From the NCBI RefSeq assembly GCF_024166365.1, contig NC_064827.1:54216635-54280634 (forward strand): a DNA stretch of 64,000 nt, written 5' to 3'. Shown here piece by piece: positions 1-11,740 of the stretch. Made by a program: the position numbers and the translations under genes. Numbering within the stretch: the first letter of the stretch is position 1; every line of letters begins with the position of its first letter. The stretch is from Elephas maximus indicus. Its lineage: Eukaryota; Chordata; Mammalia; Proboscidea; Elephantidae. A model generated the notes under the pieces. It ran no database searches. It saw only the letters and a program-made list of their open reading frames with translations, and was not told the origin of the DNA.

Positions 1-77
1 CTTGTTTTTCCTAGTCTTTGTTGCAAGAAGGATCCGAGGTAGTGTCTACCTAGTCAGCCATCTCGGCCCCTCCTCTG
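1..77 (-). mobile_element. L1 5' terminus, element runs off left edge
   Basis: Read on the minus strand, these bases match the start of the full-length L1 at 18143: the YY1-like core around GAGATGGCTGACTAGG, then a CTACCTCGGATCC block, then an AACAAAGAC block. The insertion point is about base 77, where RTE sequence resumes. The rest of the L1 lies outside the window to the left. Because the 5' end is preserved, this copy was probably full length when inserted; its ORFs cannot be judged here. Confidence 0.75.
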
Positions 78-2327
78 AGTCTTCTATATTCTTGTTGATT
101 TTCTTCATACAGTCTGGCTTCTCAAATTATTTGTTCAGTATATATATTAAGTATGGTGAACGGATTCAACCCTGATGCACACCTTTTCTGATAGTAAAAC
201 AGGTAGTACCCATGTGTTCTGGTTGAACAACTGCCTCTCAGTTGATATGCAGGTTCCACGTGAGTTAATAAAGTGCTCTGCAATTTCCATCCTTGACAAG
301 GCTATCCATAATTTGTTATGATTTACACAGTTGAATGCCTTCGAGTATACCATAAAACACAGGTAAATATACTTCTGGTATTCTCTGCTTTCTGCCAAGA
401 TTCTGACATCAGCAATGATATCCCTTGTTCCACATTCTCTTTCGAATCCAGCTTGAATTTCTGGGGATTCCCTGTCAATGTATTGCTGCAACCACTTGTT
501 AATTATCTTCGGCAAAATTTTACTTGTGTGATATTGTTGCATAATTTCTGCATTATGTTGGATCACCTTTCTTTAGAATGGGCACAAATATGGATCTCTT
601 CCAGTTGGCTGGCTACATAGCTGTCTTCCAAATTTCTTGGTATAGATGAGTAAGCACCTCCAGCGCTGAAATATCTCAATTGTTACTCTGTCAATTCCTG
701 GAGACTTGTTTTTTGCCAATGCCATCAGTGCAGCTTGGACTCCTTCCTTCAGTACTAACAATTCTTGATCATATGCTACCTCCTGAAATGGTTGAACATC
801 AACCAGTTCTTTTGGTACAGTGACTCTATGTATTCTTTCCATCTTGTTTGGTGATTCCTGAGTTGCTCAATATTTTGCCCAAAGGATCCTTCAATAGTGC
901 AACTCGGGCTTGAATTTTTTTCTTCAGTTCTTTCACCTTGAAAAATGTGAAACAAGTTCTTCCCTTTCGATTTTCTAACTTCATGTCTTTACACATTTCA
1001 TTATAATACTTTACTTTGTTGTCTCAAGATGCTCTTTGAAATCTTCTATTCAGCTCTTTTACTTCATCATTTCCTCCATTTGCTTTAGCTACTCTACATA
1101 CAGGAGGAAGTTTCAATGTATCCATTTTGGTCCTTTCTATCTTTCTGTCTTTTCAATGGCCTTTTGTTTTCTTCATGTATGAGGTCCTTGATGGCATCCC
1201 ACAACTCCTCTGGTCTTAGGTCACTAGCATTCAGTGCCTCAAATCTGTTCGTAAGGCAGTCTCTAAATTCAGATGCTGTACACTCAAGGTTGTATTTTGG
1301 CTCTTTTGGACTTGTTTTAATTTTCTTCAGCTTCAGCTCGAACTTGCATATGAGCAATTGGTGGTCTGTTCCACAGTCAGTCCCTGGCCTGGTTCTGATT
1401 TATAACATTGAGCTTCTCCATTGTCTCTTTGCACACCTGTATCTCTTTGATTCCTGTGTATTTTATATGACAAGGTCACCATTTAAGTTGTTGAAAAAAA
1501 TTATTTGCAATGAATAGGTTGTTGGTCTTGCAAAATTCTGTCACGTGATGTCCAGCATCGTTTCTATCACAAAGGCTGTATTTTCTAACTACCGAGCCTT
1601 CTTCTTTGCTTCCAACTTTCACATTCCAATCACCAGCAACTATCAAGCATCTTGATTGCATGTTCAGTCAATTTCAGACTGCAGAAGTTGGTAAAAATCT
1701 TCAGTGTCTTCATATTTAGCGTTGGTAGTTGGTGCATAAATTTAAATGATAGTCGCATTAATTAGTCTTCCTTGTAGGTGTATGGATAGTATCCTATCGC
1801 TGACAGTCAGTGTTGTGCTTCAGAAAAGATCTTGAAATGTTCTTTTCAACAATGAATGTGATGCCATTCCTCTTCAATTCGTCATTCCCTAGATTCATAC
1901 TTCGCACATTCCATGTTCTGATTACTAATGGATATTTGCAGCTGTTCTATCTCATTTTGAGTCATGTCATATCAGCAAACGTAGGTCCTGAAAGCTTTAC
2001 TCAATCCATGTCATTAAGGTCAACTCTACATTGAGGAGGCAGCTCTTCCCCAGTCATACTCTGAGTGCTTTCCAACCTGATGGGCTCATCTTTGAACACT
2101 GTATCAGACAATGTTCTGCTGATATTCATACGGTTTTCACTGGCCGTTTTTTTCAGAAGTAGATCATTAGGTCCTTCTTCCTAGTATTTCTTAGTCTGGA
2201 AGCCCTGCTCAAATGTGCCTATCATGGGTGATTCTGCTGGTATTTGAAATATCAATGACACAGCTTCTTGCATCACAGCAACACACAGGCCACAACAGTG
2301 TGCCTAACTGACAGACAAGTGGTAGAT
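78..2327 (-). mobile_element. RTE-type LINE copy A, degenerate
   Basis: This is an RTE (BovB-like clade) LINE in minus orientation. It aligns by eye with the other RTE copies here at 3414, 34708, 43073 and 63170. Conceptual minus-strand fragments show reverse transcriptase-like and endonuclease-like stretches (for example VAGDWNVKVGSKEEGS near 1640), interrupted by stops and frameshifts. The 5' end of the element is near 2327 and the 3' part is cut at 77 by the L1. It is a dead copy with no usable ORF. Confidence 0.85.
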
Positions 2328-2770
2328 TAACATTATATAAACCATATTTAATATAAACCAACAACTATCATTATGCCTTATTTTAAAATAACAGAAACAT
2401 TTTCATTTAAGTCAGTAGACAACAAATGTGTTAATTATAACCATTATTATTTTTTGCTGAAAATGCAGGTTAAAACTATTTGACAAAACAATAAGTATAA
2501 AAGAAAAGAAGTGTAAATATTACATTTATTTTCAGATCATAGTATTCTCTCTTTAAGAGAATCTACTACAAATACATTAGAGAAAATAAGAATTCAGTAA
2601 TGACTAGTTACAAAAATACTACACAAAAATAAATTGCCTTCTTATAAACATAATAGCACCATTGTTTCTAATATTAAAAAATCAGGAACTACCCCAAATT
2701 TTCATCTAAATAGATTGGCTATATAAACACTGCTACATCCATATGATGAAATACTAACCATCCCTTAACA
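2328..2770. other. Gene-free, AT-rich, nothing recognised
   Basis: AT-rich sequence between an RTE copy and a SINE. I see no coding signal, family repeat or RNA gene in it. Confidence 0.6.
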
Positions 2771-2963
2771 ATACCACAAATAGTTAACGTGCTCAGATAT
2801 TAACAGAAAGGTTGGAGGTTTGAGTCCACCCAGAAGTGCCTTGGAAGAAAGGCATGGTGATCTATTTCTGGAAAATCAGCCATTGAAAAGCCCCATGTTG
2901 CACAGTTCTACTCTGACACACATGGGGCTGCTATGAGTTGGAACTGACTTGACAGCAACTGGT
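2771..2963 (+). mobile_element. AfroSINE, diverged longer variant
   Basis: tRNA-derived SINE. A degenerate box B-like stretch (GGTTTGAGTCCACCC) is followed by the body variant CTGGAAAATCAGCCATTGAAA and the 3' part GAGTTGGAACTGACTTGAC. The divergence suggests an old copy. Confidence 0.8.
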
Positions 2964-3413
2964 AAGTGGTGTGTATATGCATATGTATATATACATCTTG
3001 GAAAGCAAGCACAAAGTTTTGAATAAAAAAAGCGGAAAAGTATATGTAGACTATGTAAAACTTTAGAATATTTTAAAAATAATATACACTCTGAGAATGT
3101 ATGTATTTACCAGATGTTAATTGTCATATGTAAATTGTATGTATAAAGTATATATAAATGGATATGAAACTATATTCATATTTTAATTCATATTTCCCAC
3201 ATTTTCTAGTGCTTGATTATTTTACAATAAGCACTATTACTTTTGGAAATATATATCAATCTACATGTATATAAAACATATGCATATATATGTATCTATA
3301 CACATACACACATACATATACTTAAATTAAAGGAAGTTATAATCCAAAATGCATAAAATTTTACAGAAGTAGCAAGTAAGATAAAGAGTGAAAAGTATGC
3401 AGTAAATTTAACT
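2964..3413. other. AT-rich gap with TA/CA-rich microsatellite
   Basis: No gene is visible. Bases 3245-3325 are an imperfect (TA)n/(CA)n tract rich in ATATAT and ACACAT. The remainder is anonymous AT-rich DNA. Confidence 0.6.
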
Positions 3414-6303
3414 ATGTTGTTTTCAGGTGCCATCAAGTCAGTTCCCACACATAATAACCCTATGTACAGCAGAACGAAATACAGCCTGGTTCTGTGCCAT
3501 CCTCAAAATCATTGTTATGCTCAAGCCCATTGTTGCAGCCACTGTGTCAATCTATCTCATCAAGGGTCTTCCTCTTTTTCGCTGACCCTCTACCAAGCAT
3601 GATGTGCATCTCCAGGGACTGATCCCTACTGATAACATGTCCAAAGTATGTGAAACGAAGTCTTGCCATCCTTGCTTCTAAGGACCATTCTGGCTGTACT
3701 TCTTGCAAAACAGATTTGTTCGTTCTTCAGGCAGTCCATGATATATTCAATATTCTTTTCCAACACCGTAATTCAAAAGGCATCAATTCTTTTTCAGTCT
3801 TCCTTATTTTTGTCCAGCTTTCACACGCATATGAGGCAACTGAAAACATTATGGTTTGGGTCAGGCGCACCTTAGTCCTAAAGGGACATCTTTTTTTTTT
3901 AATTTTTAAAGAGGTCTTTTGCAACATATTTGCCCAAATGCAGTGTGTTGTTTGATTTCTTGACTGCTGCTTTCATGGGTGTTGATTATGGATCCAAGAA
4001 AAATGAAATCCTTTACAATCTCAATCTTTTCTCCATTCATCATGATATTGCTTATTGGTCCAGTTGTGAGGATTTTTGTTTTCTTTATGTTGAAGCGTAA
4101 TCCATGCTTAAGGCTATGGTCTTTGTTCTTCACCAGTAAGTGCTTCAAGTTCCCTTCACTTTCAGCAAGCCAGGTTGTGTCATCTGCATATCGCAGGGTG
4201 TTAATGAGACTTCATCCAGTCCTGATGCTGCATTCTCCTTCATATAGTCCAGTTGCTCGGACTATTTGCTCAGCACACAGATTGAATACGTATGGTGAAA
4301 GGATACAACCCTGACGCACCTTTTTCCTGACTTTAACACTCACAGTATCCCCTTGATCTGTTTGAACAACTGCCTCTTGGTCTATGTATATGTTCCTCAT
4401 GAACACAATTAAGTGTTCTGGAATTCCCATTCTTCACAATGTTATCCATAATTTGTTATGATCCAAACAGCTGACTGCCTTTGCATAGTCAATAAAACAC
4501 ATGTAAACATCCTTCTGGTATTCTCTGCTTTCAGCCATGATCCATCTGACATCAGTAATGATATCCCTTGTTTCATGTTGTCTTAGTCATCCAGTGCTGC
4601 TGTAACAGAAATACCACAAGTATATGGCTTTAACAAGCAGGAGTTTATTCTCTCACAGTCTAGTAAGCTAGAAGTCCAAATTCAGGGCAACGGCTCAAAC
4701 GGAAGGCTTTCTCCATCAGCTCTGGAGGAAGGTCCTTGTCATCAATCTTCCCTTGGTCTGGAAGCTTCTCGACACAGGAACCTCCGGTCCAAAATCGCGG
4801 TATGTTTTCTTGGTGGTATGAGGTCCCCCGATCTCTCTGCTCGCTTCTCTCTTTTATATCTCAAAAGAGATTGGCTCAAGACACAATTCAATCTTGTAGA
4901 TTGAGTCCTGCCTCATTAACATAACTGCTGCCTATCCCACCTCATTAACATCACAGAGGTAGGATTTACAACACATAGGAAAATCACACCAGCTGACAAC
5001 ATGGTAGACAGTCATAAAATACTGGGAATCATGGCCTAACCAAATTGATACACATATTTTTGGGGGACACAATTCAATCCACGACACATGTTCTCTTCTG
5101 AATCTGTCTTGAATTTCTGGCAGTTCCCTGTCAATGTACTGCTACAGCCACTTTTGAATGATCTTTAGCAAAATTTTACTTGTGTGTGATATTAATGATA
5201 TTGTTCCATAGTTTCTGCATTCTGTTGGATCACCTTTCTTTGAAATAGGCACAAATATAGATCTCTTGCAGTCGGCTGGCCAGGTTGCTGTCTTCCAAAC
5301 TTCTTGGCATAGATAAGTTAGCACTTCCAGCTCTACATCCATTTGTTGAAACACATCAGTTGGTATTCCATCAATTCCTACAGCCTTGTGTTTTGCTAAT
5401 GCCATCTCTGCATCTTGGACCTCTTCTGTCAGTACCATTGGTTCTTGATCATATGCTACCTCTTGAAATTGTTGAACACAGAGCACTTCTTTTTGGTATG
5501 GTGACTCTGTATTCCTTCTATCTTCTTTTGATGCTTCCTGCATCATTTATAGAATCCTTCAATATTGCAACTCAAGACTTGAAGTTTTTCTTCAGTTCTT
5601 TCAGCTTGAGAAATGCTAATCTTGTTCTTCCCTTTTGTTTTCTATCTCCAGGTCTTTCCACAGGTCATTATAATACTTTATTTTGTCTTCTCGAGGCACT
5701 CTTTGAAGTCTTCTGTTCAGCTCCTTAATTCATTATTTCTTCCATTTGCTTTAGCTACTCTAACTTCAAGAACAACTTTCAGATGCTGTTCCAACGGCCG
5801 ATACCAGTCCATTTCAGCTCATCATGCCTAGGATATCGATCTTTATGCATTCCATTTCATTTTTGACAACTTTCAATTTTCCTAGATCATGCCTCATACA
5901 TTTCACATGCCAATTTCTAATGAATGTTTGCAGCTGTTTTGTCTCTTTTTGAATTGTGCTGTAACAGCAAATGAAGGACCCAAAAGCTCAACTCCGTCCA
6001 TGTCATTAAGGTGGACTCTATTGTGAGGAGGCAACTCTTCCTCAGTCATATTTTGAGTGCCTTCCAACCTGAAGGGCTGATCCTCCAGCACTATATCATG
6101 CAATGTCCAGCACTATTCATAATGTTCCACTGGCCAGTTTCTTCAGAAGTGGGTCCTTCCTCCTAGTCTGTCTTAGTCTGGAAGCTCCAGTGAAACCTGT
6201 CCACCAAGGGTGACCCTGATGGTATTTGCAATACCTGTGTTAAAGCTTCCAGTATCACAGCAACACACAAGTCACCACAGTACAACTAACTGACACATGG
6301 TAG
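3414..6303 (-). mobile_element. RTE-type LINE copy B, internally deleted, split by LTR
   Basis: Minus-strand RTE that keeps its 3' end at 3414 (revcomp of the AGGTGCCATCAAGTCAG-type terminus) and its 5' end near 6303. A MaLR LTR interrupts it at 4579-5086. Around 5785-5790 the sequence jumps from the mid-element region to a more 5' region relative to copies A and C, so roughly a kilobase is missing internally. Reverse transcriptase-like residues such as VRQGCILSPYVFNLCAEQI (near 4255-4310, minus frame) remain, but the reading frame is broken. Confidence 0.85.
4579..5086 (-). mobile_element. Solo ERVL-MaLR-type LTR
   Basis: A solo LTR of about 508 bp in minus orientation. In its own sense it begins TGTCGTGGATTGAATTG and ends ...ACTAAGACA, with a polyadenylation signal of the AGAGAATAAAC type near its 3' end. 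It is flanked by a perfect 5-bp duplication CATGT (4574-4578 and 5087-5091), and the interrupted RTE sequence is continuous once the LTR and one duplicate are removed. No internal retroviral sequence is present. Confidence 0.88.
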
Positions 6304-6940
6304 ACTTTGACTATGTAAACTTTAATAAGGACAGTGTCCAGGACCAGATTTTAGTGTGCTGATGAGTTAATGAGAGGTGAAGAAGTGAACAGTGCTGTTA
6401 GCTTTGATTTCAAAAGCTGCCTGGTTAAAAGCAAAAAGAAAATGAGTATTAGCTATACTGAGGCAAGAGAAGGTTATACTTTCGTTAATTTTGTTCTGTT
6501 CTTTAAAATAGGAGAGAATGAAGCATGTTTATAGGTCAAGTCAGAAATGTAGAAGTTGAAGACAGATTAAGACAGCAGAAAGAATGGTTTTATATCTGGG
6601 ATTCTCCAAAGGGTGTCTCACGTGTACTTAGAAATAAGTACACTCATATACTATTTTATCTGTCTTCTACCTCAAAGTCTTATGCCTACAAGACTCTTGA
6701 GAGATCTCAGCTCTATTCCTGCCTATCCATTCCATGAATGGTTCTGTTGAGTACCTCAGTCACTTCTTTTGCTCAGCTGAGCAAGCACATCTCTGACTAA
6801 TTCAGAAAACGTATGGAACACTGTATCAGAGCATATAGGCAATCATTGTCTTCACAGCTTCATGTCTATATTTCCTCACCTTGGCTCCAAGTTACATGTC
6901 CATCTCCCCATAAAATACCCTCTTTATGTCTCCATTCTTC
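6304..6940. other. Gene-free, nothing recognised
   Basis: Anonymous sequence between an RTE 5' end and a MIR/L2-like tail. The open frame at 6525-6737 has no recognisable domain, so I do not call it a gene. Confidence 0.55.
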
Positions 6941-7002
6941 ATAGCTAGCACAGTGCCCAGTATTCAGTAGGTGCTCAATAAATATTCTTTCAATAAATAA
7001 AT
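6941..7002 (+). repeat. MIR/L2-like 3' tail fragment
   Basis: Contains CAGTAGGTGCTCAATAAATA, the signature shared by the 3' ends of ancient MIR and L2 elements, followed by AATAAATAAATAAG. It is too short to assign to one family. Confidence 0.55.
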
Positions 7003-7011
7003 AAGTCCAGA

Positions 7012-10000
7012 ATGAGTGTAATGAAAATAGAGATTTTGCTATCTGGTGGGAAAAAAAAAAGTCACACACACACACTCAAATACATCTGGCATTACATAAA
7101 TCAAATTTTAACAGAATTGAAAAGTGAGATAGATACCTCCACAATTATAGTAGGAGACTTCAACACACCACTTTCGGAGAAGGACAGGACATCCAGTAAG
7201 AAGCTCAGTAGAGACACGGAAGATCTAATCACAACAATCAACCAACTTGACCTCATTGACTTATACAGAACTCTCCACCCAACTGCTGCAAAATATACTT
7301 TTTTTTCTAGCGCACATGGAACGTTCTCTAGAATAGACCACATATTAGGTCATAAAACAAACCTTTGCAGAGGCCAAAACATCGAAATATTACAAAGCAT
7401 CTTCTCAGACCACAAGGCAATAAAACTAGAGATCAATAACACAAAAACTAGGGAGAAGAAATCAAATACTTGGAAAATGAACAATACCCTCCTGAAAAAA
7501 GACTGGGTTATAGAAGACATCAAGGAGGGAATAAGGAAATTCATAGAAAGCAACGAGAATGAAAATACTTCCTATCAAAACCTCTGGGACACAGCAAAAG
7601 CCGTGCTCAGAGGCCAATTTATATCGATAAATGCACACATACAAAAAGAAGAAAGAGCCAAAATCAGAGAACTGTCCCTACAACTTGAACAAATAGAAAC
7701 TGAGCAACAACAGAATCCATCAGGCTCCAGAAGAAAACAAATAATAAAAATTAGAGCTGAACTAAATGAATTAGAGAACAGAAAAACAATTGAAAGAATT
7801 AACAAAGCCAAAAGCTGGTTCTTTGAAAAAATTAACAAAATTGATAAACCATTGGCTAGACTGATTAAAGAAATACAGGAAAGGAAACAAATAACCCAAA
7901 TAAGAAACGAGAAGGACCACATCACAACAGAACCAAATGAAATTAAAAGAATCATTTCAGATTATTATGAAAAATTGTACTCTAACAAATTTGAAAACCT
8001 AGAAGAAATGGATGAATTCCTGGAAAAACACTACCTACCTAAACTAACACATTCAGAAGTAGAACAACTAAATAGACCCATAACAAAAAAAGAGATTGAA
8101 ACGGTAATCAAAAAACTCCCAACAAAAAAAAGCCCTGGCCCGGACGGCTTCACTGCAGAGTTCTACCAAACTTTCAGAGAAGAGTTAACACCACTACTTC
8201 TGAAGGTATTCCAAAGCATAGAAAATGACGGAATACTACCCAACTCATTCTATGAAGCCACCATCTCCCTGATACCAAAACCAGGTAAAGACATTACAAA
8301 AAAAGAAAATTATAGACCTATATCCCTCATGAACATTGATGCAAAAATCCTCAACAAAATTCTAGCCAATAGAATCCAACAACACATCAAAAAAATAATT
8401 CACCCTGATCAAGTGGGATTTATACCAGGTATGCAAGGCTGGTTTAATATCAGAAAAACCATTAATGTAATCCATCACATAAATAAAACAAAAGACAAAA
8501 ACCACATGATCTTATCAATTGATGCAGAAAAGGCATTTGACAAAGTCCAACACCCATTCATGATAAAAACTCTTACCAAAATAGGAATTGAAGGAAAATT
8601 CCTCAACATAATAAAGGGCATCTATGCAAAGCCAACAGCCAATATCACTCTAAATGGAGAGAACCTGAAAGCATTTCCCTTGAGAACGGGAACCAGACAA
8701 GGATGCCCTTTATCACCGCTCTTATTCAACATCGTGTTGGAAGTCTTAGCCAGGGCAATTAGGCTAGACAAAGAAATAAAGGGCATCCGGATTGGCAAGG
8801 AAGAAGTAAAGTTATCACTATTTGCAGATGACATGATTATATACACAGAAAACCCTAAGGAATCCTGCAGAAAACTACTGAAACTAATAGAAGAGTTTGG
8901 CAGAGTCTCAGGTTATAAGATAAACATACAAAAATCACTTGGATTCCTCTACATCAACAAAAAGAACACCGAAGAGAAAACAACCAAATCAATACCATTC
9001 ACAGTTGCCCCCAAGAAGATAAGATACTTAGGAATAAATCTTACCAAGGATGTAAAAGACCTATACAAAGAAAACTACAAAGCTCTACTACAAGAAATTC
9101 AAAAGGACATACTTAAGTGGAAAAACATACCCTGCTCATGGATAGGAAGACTTAGCATAGTAAAAATGTCTATTCTACCAAAAGCCATCTATACATTTAA
9201 CGCGCTTCCGATCCAAATTCCAATGTCACATTTTAAGGGGATAGAGAAACAAATCACCAATTTCATATGGAAGGGAAAGAAGCCCCGGATAAGCAAAGCA
9301 CTACTGAAAGAGAAGAAGAAAGTGGGAGGCCTCACTTTACCTGACTTCAGAACCTATTATACAGCCACAGTAGTCAAAACAGCCTGGTACTGGTACAACA
9401 ACAGGCACATAGACCAATGGAACAGAATTGAGAACACAGACATAGATCCATCCACGTATGAGCAGCTGATATTTGACAAAGGACCAGTGTTAATTAATTG
9501 GGGAAAAGAGAGCCTTTTTAACAAATGGTGCTGGCATAACTGGATATCCATTTGCAAAAAAATGAAACAGGACCCATACCTCACATCATGCACAAAAACT
9601 AACTCCAAGTGGATCAAAGACCTAAACATAAAGACTAAAATGATAAAGATCATGGAAGAAAAAATTGGGACAACCCTAGGAGCCCTAATACAAGGTATAA
9701 ACAGAATACAAAACATTACCAAAAATGATGAAGAGAAACCCGATAACTGGGAGCTCCTAAAAATCAAACACCTATGCTCATCTAAAGACTTCTCCGAAAG
9801 AGTAAAAAGACCACCTACAGATTGGGAAAGAATTTTCAGCTATGACATCTCCGACCAGCGCCTGATCTCTAAAATCTACATGATTCTGTCAAAACTCAAC
9901 CACAAAAAGACAAACAACCCAATCAAGAAGTGGGCAAAGGATATGAACACACATTTCACTAAAGAAGATATTCAGGCAGCCAACAGATACATGAGAAAAT

Positions 10001-10209
10001 GCTCTCGATCATTAGCCATTAGAGAAATGCAAATTAAAACTACGATGAGATTCCATCTCACACCAGCAAGGCTGGCATTAATCCAAAAAACACAAAATAA
10101 TAAATGTGGAGAGGCTGCGGAGAGATTGGAACTCTCATACACTGCTGGTGGGAATGTAAAATGGTACAACCACTTTGGAAATCTATCTGGCGTTATCTTA
10201 AACAGTTAG
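7012..10209 (+). pseudogene. L1 ORF2 remnant, 5' truncated and frameshifted
   Basis: An open frame of 1065 codons. About 27 N-terminal codons come from flanking DNA and the simple repeat before the insertion site (to 7092); the rest is L1 ORF2. The L1 part keeps the C-terminal half of the endonuclease ([20 protein letters not shown]) and the full reverse transcriptase, including [23 protein letters not shown] and FADDMIIY. The frame fails near 10104-10107, where AAATGTGGAGAGG replaces the AAATGTTGGAGAGG of the other young copy: one T is lost. This removes the C-terminal Cys/His segment from the frame. Without the endonuclease N-terminus it could not work autonomously. The fused leader is coincidental and this is not a host gene. 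Confidence 0.9.
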
Positions 10210-10538
10210 AAATAGAACTACCATACAACCCAGAAATCCCACTCCTCGGAATATACCCTAGAGATACAAGAGCCTTCATACAAACAGATATATGCACACC
10301 CATGTTTATTGCAGCTCTGTTTACAATAGCAAAAAGTTGGAAGCAACCAAGGTGTCCATCAACGGATGAATGGGTAAATAAATTGTGGTATATTCACACA
10401 ATGGAATACTACGCATTGATAAAGAACAGTGACGAATCTGTGAAACATTTCAAAACATGGAGGAACCTGGAAGGCATTATGCTGAGCGAAATTAGTCAGA
10501 GGCAAAAGGACAAATATTGTATAAGACCACTAATATAA
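10104..10538 (+). pseudogene. L1 ORF2 C-terminal segment in shifted frame
   Basis: This continues the ORF2 remnant above after the one-base deletion. It encodes the C-terminal Cys-rich segment ([18 protein letters not shown]) through to the normal end of ORF2 at the stop at 10538, closely matching the end of the intact ORF2 at 20657-24472. It would not be translated as part of the protein. Confidence 0.85.
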
Positions 10539-11541
10539 AATCTTGAGAAATAGTAAATCTGAGAAGAACACATACTTTTGTGGTTACGAGGGGGGGAGGG
10601 AGGGAGGGTGGGAGAGGTTTTTTTATTGATTAATCAGTAGATAAGAACTGCTTTAGGTGAAGGGAAAGACAACACTCAATACATGGAAGGTCAGCTCAAT
10701 TGGACTGGACCAAAAGCAAAGAAGTTTCCGGGATAAAATGAATGCTTCAAAGGTCAGCGGAGCAAGCGCGGGAGTCTGGGGAACATGGTTTGCGGGGACT
10801 TCTAAGTCAATTGGCAAAATAATTCTGTAATGAAATCATTCTGCATCCCACTTTGAAATGTGGCGTCTGGGGTCTTAAATGCTAACAAGCGGCCATCTAA
10901 GATGCATCAATTGGTCTCAACCCACCTGGAGCAAAGGAAAATGAAGAACACCAAGGCCACACGACAACTAAGAGCCCAAGAGACAGAAAGGGCCACATGA
11001 ACCAGAGACCTACATCATCCTGAGACCAGAAGAACTAGTTGGTGCCCGGCCACAATCGATGACTGCCCTGACAGGGAGCACAGCAGAGGACCCCTGAGGG
11101 AGCAGGAGATCAGTGGGATACAGACCCCAAATTCTCATAAAAAGACCAAACTTAATGGTCTGACTGAGACTAGAGGAATCCCGGTGGCCATGCTCCCCAG
11201 ACCTTCTGTTGGCACAGGACAGGAACCATCCCCGAAGACAACTCATCAGACATGAAAGGGACTGGTCAGCGGGTCGGAGAGAGACGCTGATGAAGAGTGA
11301 GCTAATTATATCAGGTGGACACTTGAGATTGTGTTGGCAACTCTTGTCTGGAGGGGGGATGGGAGGATAGAGAGAGAGGGAAGCCGGCAAAATTGTCAAG
11401 AAAGGAGAGACTGAAAGGGCTGACTCAAGAGGGGGAGAGCAAGTGGCAGTAGGGAGTGAGATGTATGTAAACTTACATGTGACAGACTGATTGGATTTGT
11501 AAACGTTCACTTGAAACTTAATAAAAATTATAAAAAAAAAA
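10539..11541 (+). other. L1 3'UTR with G-rich start and poly(A) tail
   Basis: About 1 kb of L1 3' untranslated sequence. It opens with a G-run tract at 10588-10618 (GGGGGGG, GGGAGGGAGGG, GGG) able to form a G-quadruplex. It ends with an AATAAA-like signal near 11520 and a poly(A) stretch. Antisense open frames here (for example 11010-11615) show no domain and are shadows. Confidence 0.85.
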
Positions 11542-11699
11542 AAATACATCTGGCATGCCAGATAAGCCATCTGACTATGCTCCCAAGTAAGAAAAAAAAT
11601 CCTAACAAAAATCATCCTCCATGAAATGTATTCAGATTAATTTTATGAATGAAAAACCCTCCAGAGGGTCAAATATTAAATAAAGTATACCAGTATTAT

Positions 11700-11738
11700 G
11701 GTGGTGGTGGTGGTGGTGGTGGTGGTGGTGGTGGTGGT
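11700..11738 (+). repeat. (GGT)13 microsatellite
   Basis: Thirteen uninterrupted GGT units directly upstream of a SINE. A pure run of this length is likely to be length-variable. Confidence 0.95.
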
Positions 11739-11740
11739 CT

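Larger units (their letters stand above)
7093..11541 (+). mobile_element. Young 5'-truncated L1 with 15-bp TSD
   Basis: L1 insertion flanked by the perfect duplication AAATACATCTGGCAT at 7078-7092 and 11542-11556, the right copy directly after the poly(A) tail. The element starts inside the ORF2 endonuclease domain, equivalent to base 21026 of the full-length copy (about codon 124), so the 5'UTR, ORF1 and the first part of ORF2 are absent. It stays nearly identical by eye to the copy at 18143-24590, so it is recent. Its 3'UTR is about 1 kb and begins with a G-rich run. Confidence 0.95.

Noticed and set aside
4579-5086. Search for retroviral genes next to the MaLR LTRs
   Set aside because: Both LTRs are solitary with direct 5-bp duplications; no gag, pol or env sequence is present.
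7575-7955. Antisense frames rich in Phe/Leu/Ile/Ser opposite L1 ORF2 (also 9357-9767, 21547-21888, 23290-23730, 57473-57832)
   Set aside because: They are mirror images of A-rich ORF2 codons and occur at the same places in each copy. There is no domain or independent start context.
11010-11615. 201-codon minus-strand frame
   Set aside because: Lies entirely in L1 3'UTR and tail on the antisense strand; no recognisable protein features.
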